The notes below the pieces were generated by a model that made no database searches, was not told the DNA's origin, and was given only the letters and a program-made list of their open reading frames with translations. From the NCBI RefSeq assembly GCF_017813235.1, contig NZ_JAGISH010000006.1, positions 1-64,000 on the forward strand: 64,000 bases of DNA, read 5' to 3'. This DNA comes from Sagittula salina (lineage in GTDB: Bacteria; Pseudomonadota; Alphaproteobacteria; Rhodobacterales; Rhodobacteraceae). Both the position numbers and the translations under genes were made by a program. Every line of letters begins with the position of its first letter. Position 1 is the stretch's first letter. Positions 9,474 to 18,100 of the stretch are shown piece after piece.

Positions 9474-10559
9474 TCAGGCCCCCACCACCAGCCGTTCGTG
9501 CAACTCCCTCAGGTCCGGGTGCACCAAGGCAAGCCTGCGCAGCCAGTCCCTTGCCGCCCCGGCACGGTCAGCGTCCGTGTTCAGCACCCGTGCAGAGAGG
9601 TGAGTCTCCAGCGCCGGTCGCATTGCCGCCGGGCCACGCGCGCGAACGAGGTCCGCGATAATGTCCCGCAGGTGGGCATCGTACCAATGCTCCGCCAGCA
9701 CCGGCTTGAAATCTTCATGGTAGTGGTTCAGATCCGACTCCAGTGCGTCCGCCTGCCCCAGGGCCATGACAGCCTCGGTCGGGTCGAAGACACGCAGCCC
9801 TTCGGCCTGCGCAACTTCCTTGACCATCGTCACGTAGCGATCACGCGTCTTGATCGGGGCACCGTTCTCACGCGCATTCACATGGGTGACGAACATGACA
9901 TTGGGCAATTGATTGGCCAGCGCGCGCATGTCCTCGCGGGTCTGGGCCGCGTCCGCGCGGCGCAGGCGAACCTGACGCAGCACGTCGCGTTCCGCCGCGC
10001 GCTCCGGCCCACCCCAGGCGTCGGACAACAGTGCATCGATCCCGCCCTGTGTCTCGCGCTCGATGGCCTTCCAGTAGGCGTTCTTGCGTGCGTTGTCCTT
10101 GAAGAAGTCCGCGTATTGCGTCCGCAGGTAATTCAACTGCAACAGCGTATCGCCAAGGCTCAGCACCTTTTCCGAGCTCAGTTCCACGATGTAGATGTCA
10201 GACGGTTCGTGTCGCTGCGCCGCCACCTCCGCCCGGTCAAAACCGGACACGAATGGCCATAGCGCTTCGTCAATATCGACTTCGCCCAGCAGATACCGCA
10301 TCTGCTGCACGGCCTCCGGCGAGGAGTGGCAGAAGCCAAGGCTGCGGCCACGGTTCATCTCCACCCCGAGGAAGGGCCGTGCCTGCCGCAACGGATCGAC
10401 GATCCGGCAGGACCCGATCGGAGCGACGCTGAGGATCTGGCCGGACGTCTGGCCGGAACTCTGCTGCGCTGGCATATGGGTAGTCTCCGTAAAGTATGTC
10501 TCCGAGGCTATCCCGGAAGCGGGCCGATTGTCAGCCGCAATTGACGATTGGATCGTCAT
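9474..10559 (-). CDS. SGNH/GSCFA-like hydrolase domain protein
   Basis: 361 residues, no signal peptide or membrane helix seen. The core starts with PIGSCRIVDPL, with Ser50 in the GSC motif that begins GSCFA/SGNH-type domains, and continues to DLNHYHEDF, where Asp276 and His279 have the D-x-x-H spacing of the SGNH catalytic dyad. Such domains hydrolyse or transfer acyl groups, often on glycans. The C-terminal 50 residues are helical and TPR-like. Its ATG overlaps the stop of the Sel1-repeat gene (ATGA), so the two are probably translated together. Family assignment is by motif; the activity is inference. Confidence 0.6.
   Translation of the reverse strand: MTIQSSIAADNRPASGIASETYFTETTHMPAQQSSGQTSGQILSVAPIGSCRIVDPLRQARPFLGVEMNRGRSLGFCHSSPEAVQQMRYLLGEVDIDEALWPFVSGFDRAEVAAQRHEPSDIYIVELSSEKVLSLGDTLLQLNYLRTQYADFFKDNARKNAYWKAIERETQGGIDALLSDAWGGPERAAERDVLRQVRLRRADAAQTREDMRALANQLPNVMFVTHVNARENGAPIKTRDRYVTMVKEVAQAEGLRVFDPTEAVMALGQADALESDLNHYHEDFKPVLAEHWYDAHLRDIIADLVRARGPAAMRPALETHLSARVLNTDADRAGAARDWLRRLALVHPDLRELHERLVVGA
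10438..10461. repeat. Two copies of a 12-bp CTGGCCGGA-type repeat inside a gene
   Basis: CTGGCCGGACGT followed directly by CTGGCCGGAACT. On the minus strand it encodes part of the Ser/Gly/Gln/Thr linker SSGQTSGQ near residue 35 of the SGNH-like protein. It resembles the 12-bp unit found after the PfkB kinase gene at 52077. Confidence 0.6.
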
Positions 10560-12118
10560 CTCACATCCCCTGCCAGCGAGGCGGACATCAGCCGCATGGC
10601 GGTACCGCGCAGCGGGCCGTGCCGGCACTCGTCGAGGTATCCCTCGGCCGCGCAGAAGCGTAACATGGCGCGCAGGGTCGAGCCGGTCAGCGTGCCGGTC
10701 AGGTGGCCGGAGTAGTTCCCGCGCCTTTTGAACTCGGACTGCACGAGCCAGATGAAATCGTTGCGATCCGCGCGGGCAACCGCGCTCATCACGTCGTAGG
10801 CGACCTCGGGGCTGGCCTCGTCCAGCCGCTCCGCGATCATCTCCCGGGCCTTGGACCGCGGCTGGCTGTCCATGATGATGCGGACCTCCTCCCCGGTGCG
10901 GGTCGCGTCCCGCAACAGGTCGCGGTAGCTTTCAAGCAATGCGGGACGCTGCGCCCTCAGACCCAGCCCCGGCACGAGACGGGCCGCGCGCAGCAGTGCG
11001 GCCGCGCTGTCCCCATGGCCGTGATCCGCTGCCGCACGGACCTGCGCCACCACCACGTCGCGATCCAGCGACACGGGCACGTGATCGGACAGGAGTTCCA
11101 GTGCAAGCACGCCATACCGCGGGTCCTGGGACTTCAGTCCCTCCTCCAGCGCCGCCAGCGCCGCCGCCCGGTCGGAACGGCTGCCCAGCTGGCGCCGGAT
11201 CTCCGCGTCGATGAGAGCGACCTCCGCACCCTCCACGCGGTCCGTCACCGCGTGTTCCAGCGTCCTGCGCGCGTTTCCGAACAGCCCGCGGCGGATCTGC
11301 ATCTCCGCCACCTTGAGGCGCGCGCCTTCCACGCCGCTGCGCGCCGCGCGCTCGTACAACACCTGAGCCGTCGGATAGTGGCGCGGCACGCCCAAGCCAC
11401 CGCGATAAAGTCCAGCCAGCCGCATCGTCGCCTCGCCGTGGCCCTTGCCTGCCAGCTCTTCGAAGATCCTGCGCGCCGCGGCGAAGTCGGCAAAGCCGCT
11501 ACCGGCGTCAGACAGCGTCTTGCCCAATTCCATGCGCGCGCGACCGTCACCGGCCGCAGTCAACGTTTGCAGCAGCGCCAGACCGGCCTCCGGGTCCGAC
11601 AGTCCGCCAAAGCTGTGGCGCAGGTGGGCCTTCGCCACGATCAGGTCAAAGCCCACGATCCCGGCCGCACGCGCCTTTGCGAAGGCGTCGAAGGCCGCCT
11701 CGCCCTCCCCTACGCTCAGAAGCGCCACAGCGAGGTAACGCCATGCCGGTGCATAACCCAGCTTTGCCGCCTTGCGATAGCTGTCGATGCCGCGGGCCGC
11801 ATCGGGGGCCGTCATGGTGCCGCGATAAAAAATATTCCCCATGCGAAACGCGGACCGCGCGTGGCCTTCCTTCGCCAGACCCGCATAACCCTCCAGCACC
11901 GCCTGCATCTGCTCGGTGTCGCGCGCTTGTTTGCGCAGGCGTTCCACCGCCTTGTAACGGCTGTTCAGCGTCTGTGCGGCCTGGGTCGGCTGTTCTTGCG
12001 TCATCGCCACACGGTGTTCCTGTGCATGGGTCGCCGCCGGAGCCAACGACAGGATCGCCGCGCCGAGTACGATCCCGCGGGACAGCAAGGGGGCAAATGT
12101 CTTCATTCGGATTGTCAT
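10556..12118 (-). CDS. Exported Sel1/TPR-repeat protein
   Basis: 520 residues with an N-terminal signal peptide ending near AATHAQ (about residue 33) and no lipobox. The mature part is almost wholly helical repeats of the Sel1 type, for example residues near SYRKAAKLGYAPAW, RRIFEELAGKGHGEA and LYERAARSGVEGA. Sel1-repeat proteins scaffold envelope complexes; AlgK of alginate export is one known example. Start ATG 12118 has AGGTGA upstream; a GTG at 12127 is in frame but less likely. It overlaps the SGNH-like gene by ATGA. A scaffold role in the periplasm is inference. Confidence 0.75.
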   Translation of the reverse strand: MTIRMKTFAPLLSRGIVLGAAILSLAPAATHAQEHRVAMTQEQPTQAAQTLNSRYKAVERLRKQARDTEQMQAVLEGYAGLAKEGHARSAFRMGNIFYRGTMTAPDAARGIDSYRKAAKLGYAPAWRYLAVALLSVGEGEAAFDAFAKARAAGIVGFDLIVAKAHLRHSFGGLSDPEAGLALLQTLTAAGDGRARMELGKTLSDAGSGFADFAAARRIFEELAGKGHGEATMRLAGLYRGGLGVPRHYPTAQVLYERAARSGVEGARLKVAEMQIRRGLFGNARRTLEHAVTDRVEGAEVALIDAEIRRQLGSRSDRAAALAALEEGLKSQDPRYGVLALELLSDHVPVSLDRDVVVAQVRAAADHGHGDSAAALLRAARLVPGLGLRAQRPALLESYRDLLRDATRTGEEVRIIMDSQPRSKAREMIAERLDEASPEVAYDVMSAVARADRNDFIWLVQSEFKRRGNYSGHLTGTLTGSTLRAMLRFCAAEGYLDECRHGPLRGTAMRLMSASLAGDVR

Positions 12119-12197
12119 CTCGGTCACCTGTCTTTCGATTGGCGTCGCGGTAGCGGTGCAGGTCCCTGCCCGCAGGCAATGTCAGCACCGGCACATA

Positions 12198-14006
12198 TCA
12201 TTTGAGTACGGCGGTGAGGTGCAGCGCCTGCACTTCGAAATCGCGCTGGCCCAGTGTCGGGAAGCGCGCACGGACTTCGGGCGTCAACCGTCCCAGCCCG
12301 GTCTCCCCGGTCGACTGGACTTCCTCCTGCGTCTCGATACGGAACAGGGCAGAAACCGCTTCGAGCACCGCGTCCAGCCGAACGCGATTCAGCCTGCGGG
12401 CGATGTAGTGGTCCTGAGGCGCGTCCCAGCCCAGATGCCCCCAGTCCAGCAATGGCTGCTGCGCCGCATCGCCGGGACGAATCGCCGCGACGGTCTTGGG
12501 TGACTGGGCGTGCCCGTTCCACGCGTAAAAGTTCTTGTGCCGGATCACGATCCGCCCGCCGGGCCGCAGCAGCGCCGCAACGCGGGCCAGCGCAAGCGAC
12601 ACGTCCTCCACATGCGCCAGAACATGGTGCATCACCGCGAGATCAAACCGGCGGTCGGTCTCGAGATGCTCTATTGCCGTGGCTTCGACCTGCCAAGGCG
12701 CCACACGCGCCGCGATCTCCTTCGGGGTCCAGCCGAATCCCTCTCTCCGGCGGGTCGCGAGGTTCTTTACCCGGTCACGGTCAAGACGTAACTCCGGGTC
12801 GATCCCCAGCACCGAGCGCGCGCCATGGGCGAGGTAGCCCAGCCCGTGCAGTCCCGCGCCACAGCCCACGTCCAGGACGTCGCGCCCGTCCAGATGCTCA
12901 GCAATACGCTCCGGCCATGCCATGTAGCCGAAGGCCGCCGCGCGCTGCAGCAGCGCGGGCTGGAATGCCCCGAAACGCCACGGCTTGTCCGACGCACTCT
13001 GCCACCAGCCGTGCACGGCAGCCATCTGGCGCCCCGCATTGCCCTGAGCCCCCTGCAGCGGGTCATTGTGGCGGATCAACAGCTCCGAAAAGGCCGCGAG
13101 GTCAGCCGCGCTTACCCGGTCGGTACGGATCGTTGCCTCAGCGCTTTCCCACAGCCGGATGTTGGCAGGGTCCGGCGCCTGTGCCGCCAATTGTGCCCAG
13201 GCCGCGGCCATGTAGCCCTCCTGCACCAGCCGGATCAGCCGTACGATGTTCTGTGGCCCTTGCGCCATGTCCTGCGCCACGAGTTCCGGCAGGATGCCCG
13301 GATCGAGCAGATCGCGCAGGTCCTGCTCCAGCGTGGCCGGGCGCTCCGCCACCTCCAGCGCGAGGATATTCGAGGCTTCCGCGTCGTTGCCCTCCGCATA
13401 GCGGTAGAGCCCCAGCCCCACCAGCCGGTCGACGTAGGCCATCATCTCGTGATGCTTCGGGTTCAACCCATTCTTTACGAGGATCACGCCGTGAGCCGCC
13501 ATCGCCCCTGCGACCGACGCGAGGCATTCGTGCAGCGCCCTTGCCGTCTTGGGTGAATCGATCACAAGCAGGGAGACCTCCGGCCCCGACCAGAGAAAGT
13601 CGCTGAACGGCACCGGGTGGATCGTCGCGCGAGCGCCGGTTTCTTCCAGGATCGCCTCGAACAGCGGGCGAAAGCTGTCCCCGGCGGCAAGCACGCCCGG
13701 CACGCGCGCCGCGTGGTCAGCCGTCCAGTCGAAGCAGTCGACCACGTGCAGATCACCATGCTTCGCCAGCGCATGGCTCAGGTAACCCAGCCACGGCCCC
13801 ATCTCGACGATCACCGCGTCCTCTGGCAAGACCTCTGCCACTTGCGTGACCCGGCCAAGGTCGCATTTGCCGACCATGCGCGGGTGATCCTCTGCCAGAA
13901 GGCGACTTGCCACCTCCGCTGGCGTTTTACCCTGAAACGACAAGATCGCCGCGCCCTCGCCAGCGGATGCCCGTCCTCTCTGCGTTTGCCAATCCCGGTA
14001 ATACAT
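12198..14006 (-). CDS. Protein with two SAM-methyltransferase-like domains
   Basis: 602 residues. The N-terminal half has a class-I-like fold with VEMGPWLGYLS near residue 66 and an acidic strand end VVDCFDW, resembling small glycan-modifying methyltransferases. The C-terminal half has a canonical SAM site VLDVGCGAGLHGLGYL near residue 374 and an acidic GIDPE. A helical linker of roughly 120 residues joins them. No transmembrane or signal segment is seen, so it acts in the cytoplasm. It lies in a set of exported proteins opposite two glycosyltransferases, so methylation of a glycan or glycolipid precursor is plausible. Confidence 0.72.
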   Translation of the reverse strand: MYYRDWQTQRGRASAGEGAAILSFQGKTPAEVASRLLAEDHPRMVGKCDLGRVTQVAEVLPEDAVIVEMGPWLGYLSHALAKHGDLHVVDCFDWTADHAARVPGVLAAGDSFRPLFEAILEETGARATIHPVPFSDFLWSGPEVSLLVIDSPKTARALHECLASVAGAMAAHGVILVKNGLNPKHHEMMAYVDRLVGLGLYRYAEGNDAEASNILALEVAERPATLEQDLRDLLDPGILPELVAQDMAQGPQNIVRLIRLVQEGYMAAAWAQLAAQAPDPANIRLWESAEATIRTDRVSAADLAAFSELLIRHNDPLQGAQGNAGRQMAAVHGWWQSASDKPWRFGAFQPALLQRAAAFGYMAWPERIAEHLDGRDVLDVGCGAGLHGLGYLAHGARSVLGIDPELRLDRDRVKNLATRRREGFGWTPKEIAARVAPWQVEATAIEHLETDRRFDLAVMHHVLAHVEDVSLALARVAALLRPGGRIVIRHKNFYAWNGHAQSPKTVAAIRPGDAAQQPLLDWGHLGWDAPQDHYIARRLNRVRLDAVLEAVSALFRIETQEEVQSTGETGLGRLTPEVRARFPTLGQRDFEVQALHLTAVLK

Positions 14007-14099
14007 ACTCTGCCTCGCCTACATTGAGCGTTTCGCCCTGCGGGTCGTTGCCCGCTCCGGCGCGGTTCTCAGGAACCGCCCGGTCTGTGGTTGCCTACG

Positions 14100-14618
14100 T
14101 CAGCCGTTGCCTTCGTTGCCGTTGCCGTTGCCGCCGCCGCCGCCCTTGCCATTCCCGCAATTGCCGCCACAGCTGTCGTAGTTGCCCTTGCCCACCCGAT
14201 AGAGCCATTCCTTCAGAATGGTTTGCCTGTCGAAAGATTTCTGCCCGACCACCTGCGCGCGCACATCCAGCACCGCGAGCATACCGATCTCGTCCCGGCG
14301 TTCCGTCATGCGGCGGGTCCAGAAAGCGTCGAGCGCGGCCAGATCCCCCGTCCGGGCGATGGAATAGCTCATCCAGACCAGCGCCCGTTCATCGCCCTCG
14401 CGGCCGACCCGTTCGAGAACACGCGCCACACCCTCGGATACACCGGCGATGGCGCGATCCTGCTCCAGTTCGCGGCGAAGGTCACGCCAGACGGCGCTAT
14501 CCGTCACCGGCTGTTGCAGACCAAGGGCCAGCGCAGGAGTGACGGTGGAAACCACCGCCGCCACCATCAAGCCAAGACGAGACAGCGACCGTTCCAGAAG
14601 GCGACGCCCCGCGGTCAT
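14100..14618 (-). CDS. Small exported protein with Gly/Asn-rich cysteine-containing tail
   Basis: 172 residues, not recognised. A signal peptide of about 32 residues (hydrophobic stretch LGLMVAAVVSTVTPALA) precedes a helical, charged middle. The C-terminus from about residue 147 changes to CGGNCGNGK followed by nearly pure Gly and Asn. The tail is coded by imperfect hexamer repeats on the plus strand near 14104-14150, which could vary in length by slippage. Its ATG overlaps the preceding stop by one base (TGATG), so it is co-translated with the 311-residue exported protein. Confidence 0.65.
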   Translation of the reverse strand: MTAGRRLLERSLSRLGLMVAAVVSTVTPALALGLQQPVTDSAVWRDLRRELEQDRAIAGVSEGVARVLERVGREGDERALVWMSYSIARTGDLAALDAFWTRRMTERRDEIGMLAVLDVRAQVVGQKSFDRQTILKEWLYRVGKGNYDSCGGNCGNGKGGGGGNGNGNEGNG

Positions 14619-15553
14619 CAGAAGTTCTCCGACAGCTGCATCAGCGGTGCCGCCACGATACCCGCGATCGAGTAGTCGCTGCTGGTATAATCACCTGCGG
14701 TCAGCACGATCTGGTCAACCAGACGCGGCTGCGGCGCGGTCCAGCCAAGTTCACCGTTGGAAATGTCGCCGACTTCACGGCGCTCCTCCGCCATGGCACG
14801 CAGCGCGGCAAGATGATCCGCCCCCGGGCGCACCACGCCGATCCGGTCGGCTTTCTCGCCGCCGGGGGCAAAGCGTTGCAGCGCGTTCTCGTGCCACGGC
14901 AGATCCGCAAGTGTCGGCAGCCGCTCCGCGACATTATCCGGTCCGGTGGCCTGCGTCTGGCCGTCCACCTCCAGAGGCGCGCCCACCGCCTCGCCATCGG
15001 CGCCAAAAGAGCCCACCACGCTGGCGTTGAAGGAACTGTCAGGCAGATCGAAGACCCCGGATACGCGGAATTCCTCGGCCGGATAGCCGCCTTCCGACAA
15101 CGTGATGAACGCCACTTCCACGTCGTTCGGGTCCGGTTCCCAGCCTTCGAAACGTGCCCCCTCTCCGATGAACAAGTCGCTCAGCCACAGCCCGCGCAGC
15201 AACATCGGCGCGGCGAAACGGATCGTCAGGCGCTCATTAATGTCGATTTCGTCGTTCTCATGCCCATCAAGCACGCCAAGCCCGTCGATGGGGTCCCAGT
15301 AGATCGCCGCCGAAATCCAGACGCCCTCTGCGTTCAACCGCTCCGCCACGACCTCTATGCCGTCAACGTTGCAGCGATCCGCGCCCAGGCAGACCTCCCA
15401 TGAAATGTCACGGAAATCCGTTTGGCCCCGCAGTTCTGTGTCCACCGCACCCATCGGCATTTCCGCAGCAAAAGCGGCGGCAGAAGTTATTACAAGGGCG
15501 ACCCCGGCGGGGCGTACGAACTGGGGTAAACATGATTTCAGCAACAACGACAT
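14618..15553 (-). CDS. Exported protein of unknown function
   Basis: 311 residues. A signal peptide ending near AFAAE (about residue 30) is followed by a beta-rich acidic domain with paired cysteines in CLGADRC, which could form a disulfide in the periplasm. No known family recognised. It is the first gene of the leftward set and is divergent from the glycosyltransferase at 15833, so the 279-base gap between them should hold its promoter. Its stop overlaps the next start. Confidence 0.68.
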   Translation of the reverse strand: MSLLLKSCLPQFVRPAGVALVITSAAAFAAEMPMGAVDTELRGQTDFRDISWEVCLGADRCNVDGIEVVAERLNAEGVWISAAIYWDPIDGLGVLDGHENDEIDINERLTIRFAAPMLLRGLWLSDLFIGEGARFEGWEPDPNDVEVAFITLSEGGYPAEEFRVSGVFDLPDSSFNASVVGSFGADGEAVGAPLEVDGQTQATGPDNVAERLPTLADLPWHENALQRFAPGGEKADRIGVVRPGADHLAALRAMAEERREVGDISNGELGWTAPQPRLVDQIVLTAGDYTSSDYSIAGIVAAPLMQLSENF

Positions 15554-15832
15554 TGTATTTTTGCACCCTTCCCGCGCCTTCTACGCGCTAGATTTGTGAT
15601 CGTACCGAGGTTAGAACCGGGAGAGGCGTATTTCTTAGCGCTCCGGTTACCACTTTGATTGACCTGTCACCCAGATAATTCCGGGGCAGGAATGTGGCGA
15701 AATTGTGCAGCACCCGATTAAAATCGGGAGAATGACCTATTAAGACGGGTCAGCCTGGCATAAATCCATCTGAGGGAGCCATGGCCCTGCCATTCGCCCT
15801 CCAGCGCCCTTACAGGATGGTCCGACCGAGAG
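15554..15832. promoter_or_regulatory. Divergent intergenic region of the envelope-glycan locus
   Basis: 279 bases separating the leftward (exported proteins) and rightward (glycosyltransferases) sets, more A+T-rich than its surroundings. A good ribosome site (GAGGGAGCC) stands before an ATG at 15781, but that frame is +1 to the glycosyltransferase and gives an Arg/Pro-rich product. It may be a translated leader or chance. No clear terminator was seen. Confidence 0.45.
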
Positions 15833-18100
15833 ATGCCCGATTCGACGCCCGCTCCGGATTTCGCAAGGCTGCGCCGCACCCTCGTGGAACTCTGCGGACG
15901 CGACGCTTACCTCGACGCGCTACTGGCTCTGGAGGACAGCGGACTCGCCGTCGCAGAAGCCCCGGAACTCTGGCACTATCTCGAACGACAACTGACCGAA
16001 GGCCGTGCCGACCGCCTCGCGCGGGTGGTTCGCGCGCGGCTCGCCGAGGCGGGCAGCTATTCGACACAGGCGGCGCTTGCCGATGCTCAGGCGGCGCTCG
16101 ACCACGGCGACCCGCACCGGGCGGAAACCATCCTGCGCGCGGTTTTTGGCAGCGACGACCTACCGCCGCCGGTCGCACGGGTCATGGCGCGCGCGCTGGC
16201 GGGGACCGGCCACCCCGAGGCTCTTTTGCACCTCGACCGCCTCTCTGACGGTGACAGCGACATGGCATTGCTGAAAGTCGACACCCTCCGGGCCGAGGAC
16301 CGCCTGCTCGAAGCCCAGGCGCATTGCGAACTTTTTGCGCGCCAGTTTGGCGGCGACGCGCGGTTCCAGGTGCGGCTGGCGCGCATGGCCGTCGGGCTGG
16401 GCCGCTGGGACGAAGCCTTGCGTGTGTGGGAAACGCTCTGCGCCACGCCCGGTTTTCCGCGCTCCGTGGCTCTGGCGAACCGCATCCGCCTGCTGGCCCG
16501 GCTCGAACGCAATCCCGAGGCGCACGCCCTGACGGCCGAATTCCTGCTCGAAGGCCCTGCCCTGCCGGACCTCGTCACCATTGCTGCCACGCTTGGCATG
16601 ACCGGGCTGATGCAGGCGGCCATCGCTGATGCCGTCCAACGCGAATCCCGCCTGCCCCTGCCCGAAGGCGACTGGCCAGAGGTCTGCGGACAGCTTCTTG
16701 ACCTAGGCCGTCTAGGCCAGGTGGCGCGGCTCGCCTCTCAGGGCCTGCCGGTCGGCCCGGCTGTGACGGAGACGCTCGCCGCCGCACGCCGCGTCCTGGG
16801 GCGCGACAATACCAGCCCAGCAACCCCGGCTGAAGCCGCGCGCCTGCAGATGCCCGACGCGTTGCTGCCCTTCCCGCCCTTCTACGCCATGCGCCGCCCA
16901 GCGCTGATACGGCACCCTGACCGGGCACGCATCCTGCTGGTCAATGCCTCGCTTGGCTCCGGCGGGGCGGAGCGGCAATTCGTCATGATGGTGCAGGCGC
17001 TTCTGCGGCAGGGCATCCGTCCCGATCAAATCGACGCCGCACTGTTTTCCGTTTCCCCTGACAGGGGCCGCGCGCATTTCCTGCCGGAGCTTCAGGACAC
17101 CGGCATCCGCCTGCACGACCTCCAAAGCCGCGACGGTTTCTACCGCCGCCTCGACCCCGCGCTCGAGGACACCTGCCAACTGCTGCCCAAACCCCTGCGC
17201 GGCGACGTGGTGGCGCTGCACGATCTCGTTGCCGAGCTGCGCCCGGACATCCTGCACGGTTGGCAGGATCGGGCCGGGCTCGCCGCGGGCTTTGTCGGGG
17301 CGCACCTCGGGACCGGGCGCATCGTTCTGTCGGCCCGCAACATGCAGCCAGCGAAGCGTGATCGCGGCGCGCAGATCGACGACCGTCGTCTCTATGCGGC
17401 GCTCTGCGCCCTGCCAAATGTGCAGCTGACCGCGAATTCCATAGCAGGAGCAAGGGATTACGAAGACTGGCTCGGCCTTGATCGCGGCGCGGCGGGCGTA
17501 CTGATGAACGGCCTCGACACCGCGCGGTTCGCCATTCTCCCGCCGCGCGCCCCGAACGCCCGCGTGGTACGCCTCGTGGGCGTTTTCCGATTCGCCCCGA
17601 ACAAGCGCCCGCTCCTGTGGCTCGATACCGTGCGCGCCCTACAACGCCTGTCACCGTACGACGTCCGCCCGCGGATGGTCGGCAGCGGCCCGCTGCGGGA
17701 CGAAATCCTCGCCCACGCCTCTGCCATCGGGCTGAAGCATCTCCAGATCGACGGCGGACTGTCGGAACCCGCCGCAATCTATGGCCCCGCCGACGTGATC
17801 CTGCTCATGTCCCGCGTCGAAGGCACGCCCAACGTCCTGCTCGAAGCGCAGGCCATGGGCATTGCCGCGGCGGGCTGCGACGTCGGCGGCGTGCGCGAGG
17901 CCATGCTGTCCGAAGGCCCCGCCGCCGGCCTCGTCTTGCCGGAGGACATCGCGTCCGAAGACGCCGCCCGTCTGATCCAGGACTGGCTCCCCACCGCGCT
18001 CGCCGCCCCGGGCGACGCACGCGCCGCCTTTATCCGCGACACCTACTCGCTCGAAGCACTCGGCTCCGGCACGTTGGGGTATTACGGATTGGAGGCATGA
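15833..18100 (+). CDS. Large TPR-linked family-4 glycosyltransferase
   Basis: 755 residues. The first 350 are helical TPR-like repeats; the rest is a GT-B enzyme of the GT4 type. LVNASLGSGGAERQF near residue 369 is the N-domain glycine loop, GVFRFAPNKRP near residue 582 starts the C-domain, and SRVEGTPNVLLEAQAMG near residue 660 holds the E-x7-E nucleotide-sugar motif. No membrane segment. The start ATG at 15833 is preceded only by CGAGAG; no better in-frame start exists. Its stop overlaps the next gene by ATGA. The sugar and acceptor are unknown. Confidence 0.82.
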   Translation: MPDSTPAPDFARLRRTLVELCGRDAYLDALLALEDSGLAVAEAPELWHYLERQLTEGRADRLARVVRARLAEAGSYSTQAALADAQAALDHGDPHRAETILRAVFGSDDLPPPVARVMARALAGTGHPEALLHLDRLSDGDSDMALLKVDTLRAEDRLLEAQAHCELFARQFGGDARFQVRLARMAVGLGRWDEALRVWETLCATPGFPRSVALANRIRLLARLERNPEAHALTAEFLLEGPALPDLVTIAATLGMTGLMQAAIADAVQRESRLPLPEGDWPEVCGQLLDLGRLGQVARLASQGLPVGPAVTETLAAARRVLGRDNTSPATPAEAARLQMPDALLPFPPFYAMRRPALIRHPDRARILLVNASLGSGGAERQFVMMVQALLRQGIRPDQIDAALFSVSPDRGRAHFLPELQDTGIRLHDLQSRDGFYRRLDPALEDTCQLLPKPLRGDVVALHDLVAELRPDILHGWQDRAGLAAGFVGAHLGTGRIVLSARNMQPAKRDRGAQIDDRRLYAALCALPNVQLTANSIAGARDYEDWLGLDRGAAGVLMNGLDTARFAILPPRAPNARVVRLVGVFRFAPNKRPLLWLDTVRALQRLSPYDVRPRMVGSGPLRDEILAHASAIGLKHLQIDGGLSEPAAIYGPADVILLMSRVEGTPNVLLEAQAMGIAAAGCDVGGVREAMLSEGPAAGLVLPEDIASEDAARLIQDWLPTALAAPGDARAAFIRDTYSLEALGSGTLGYYGLEA

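Noticed and set aside
17617..18096. Upstream extension of the MurG-like frame into the preceding gene
   Set aside because: Arg/Pro-rich and overlaps the GT4 catalytic domain; the ATG at 18097 has a good ribosome site.
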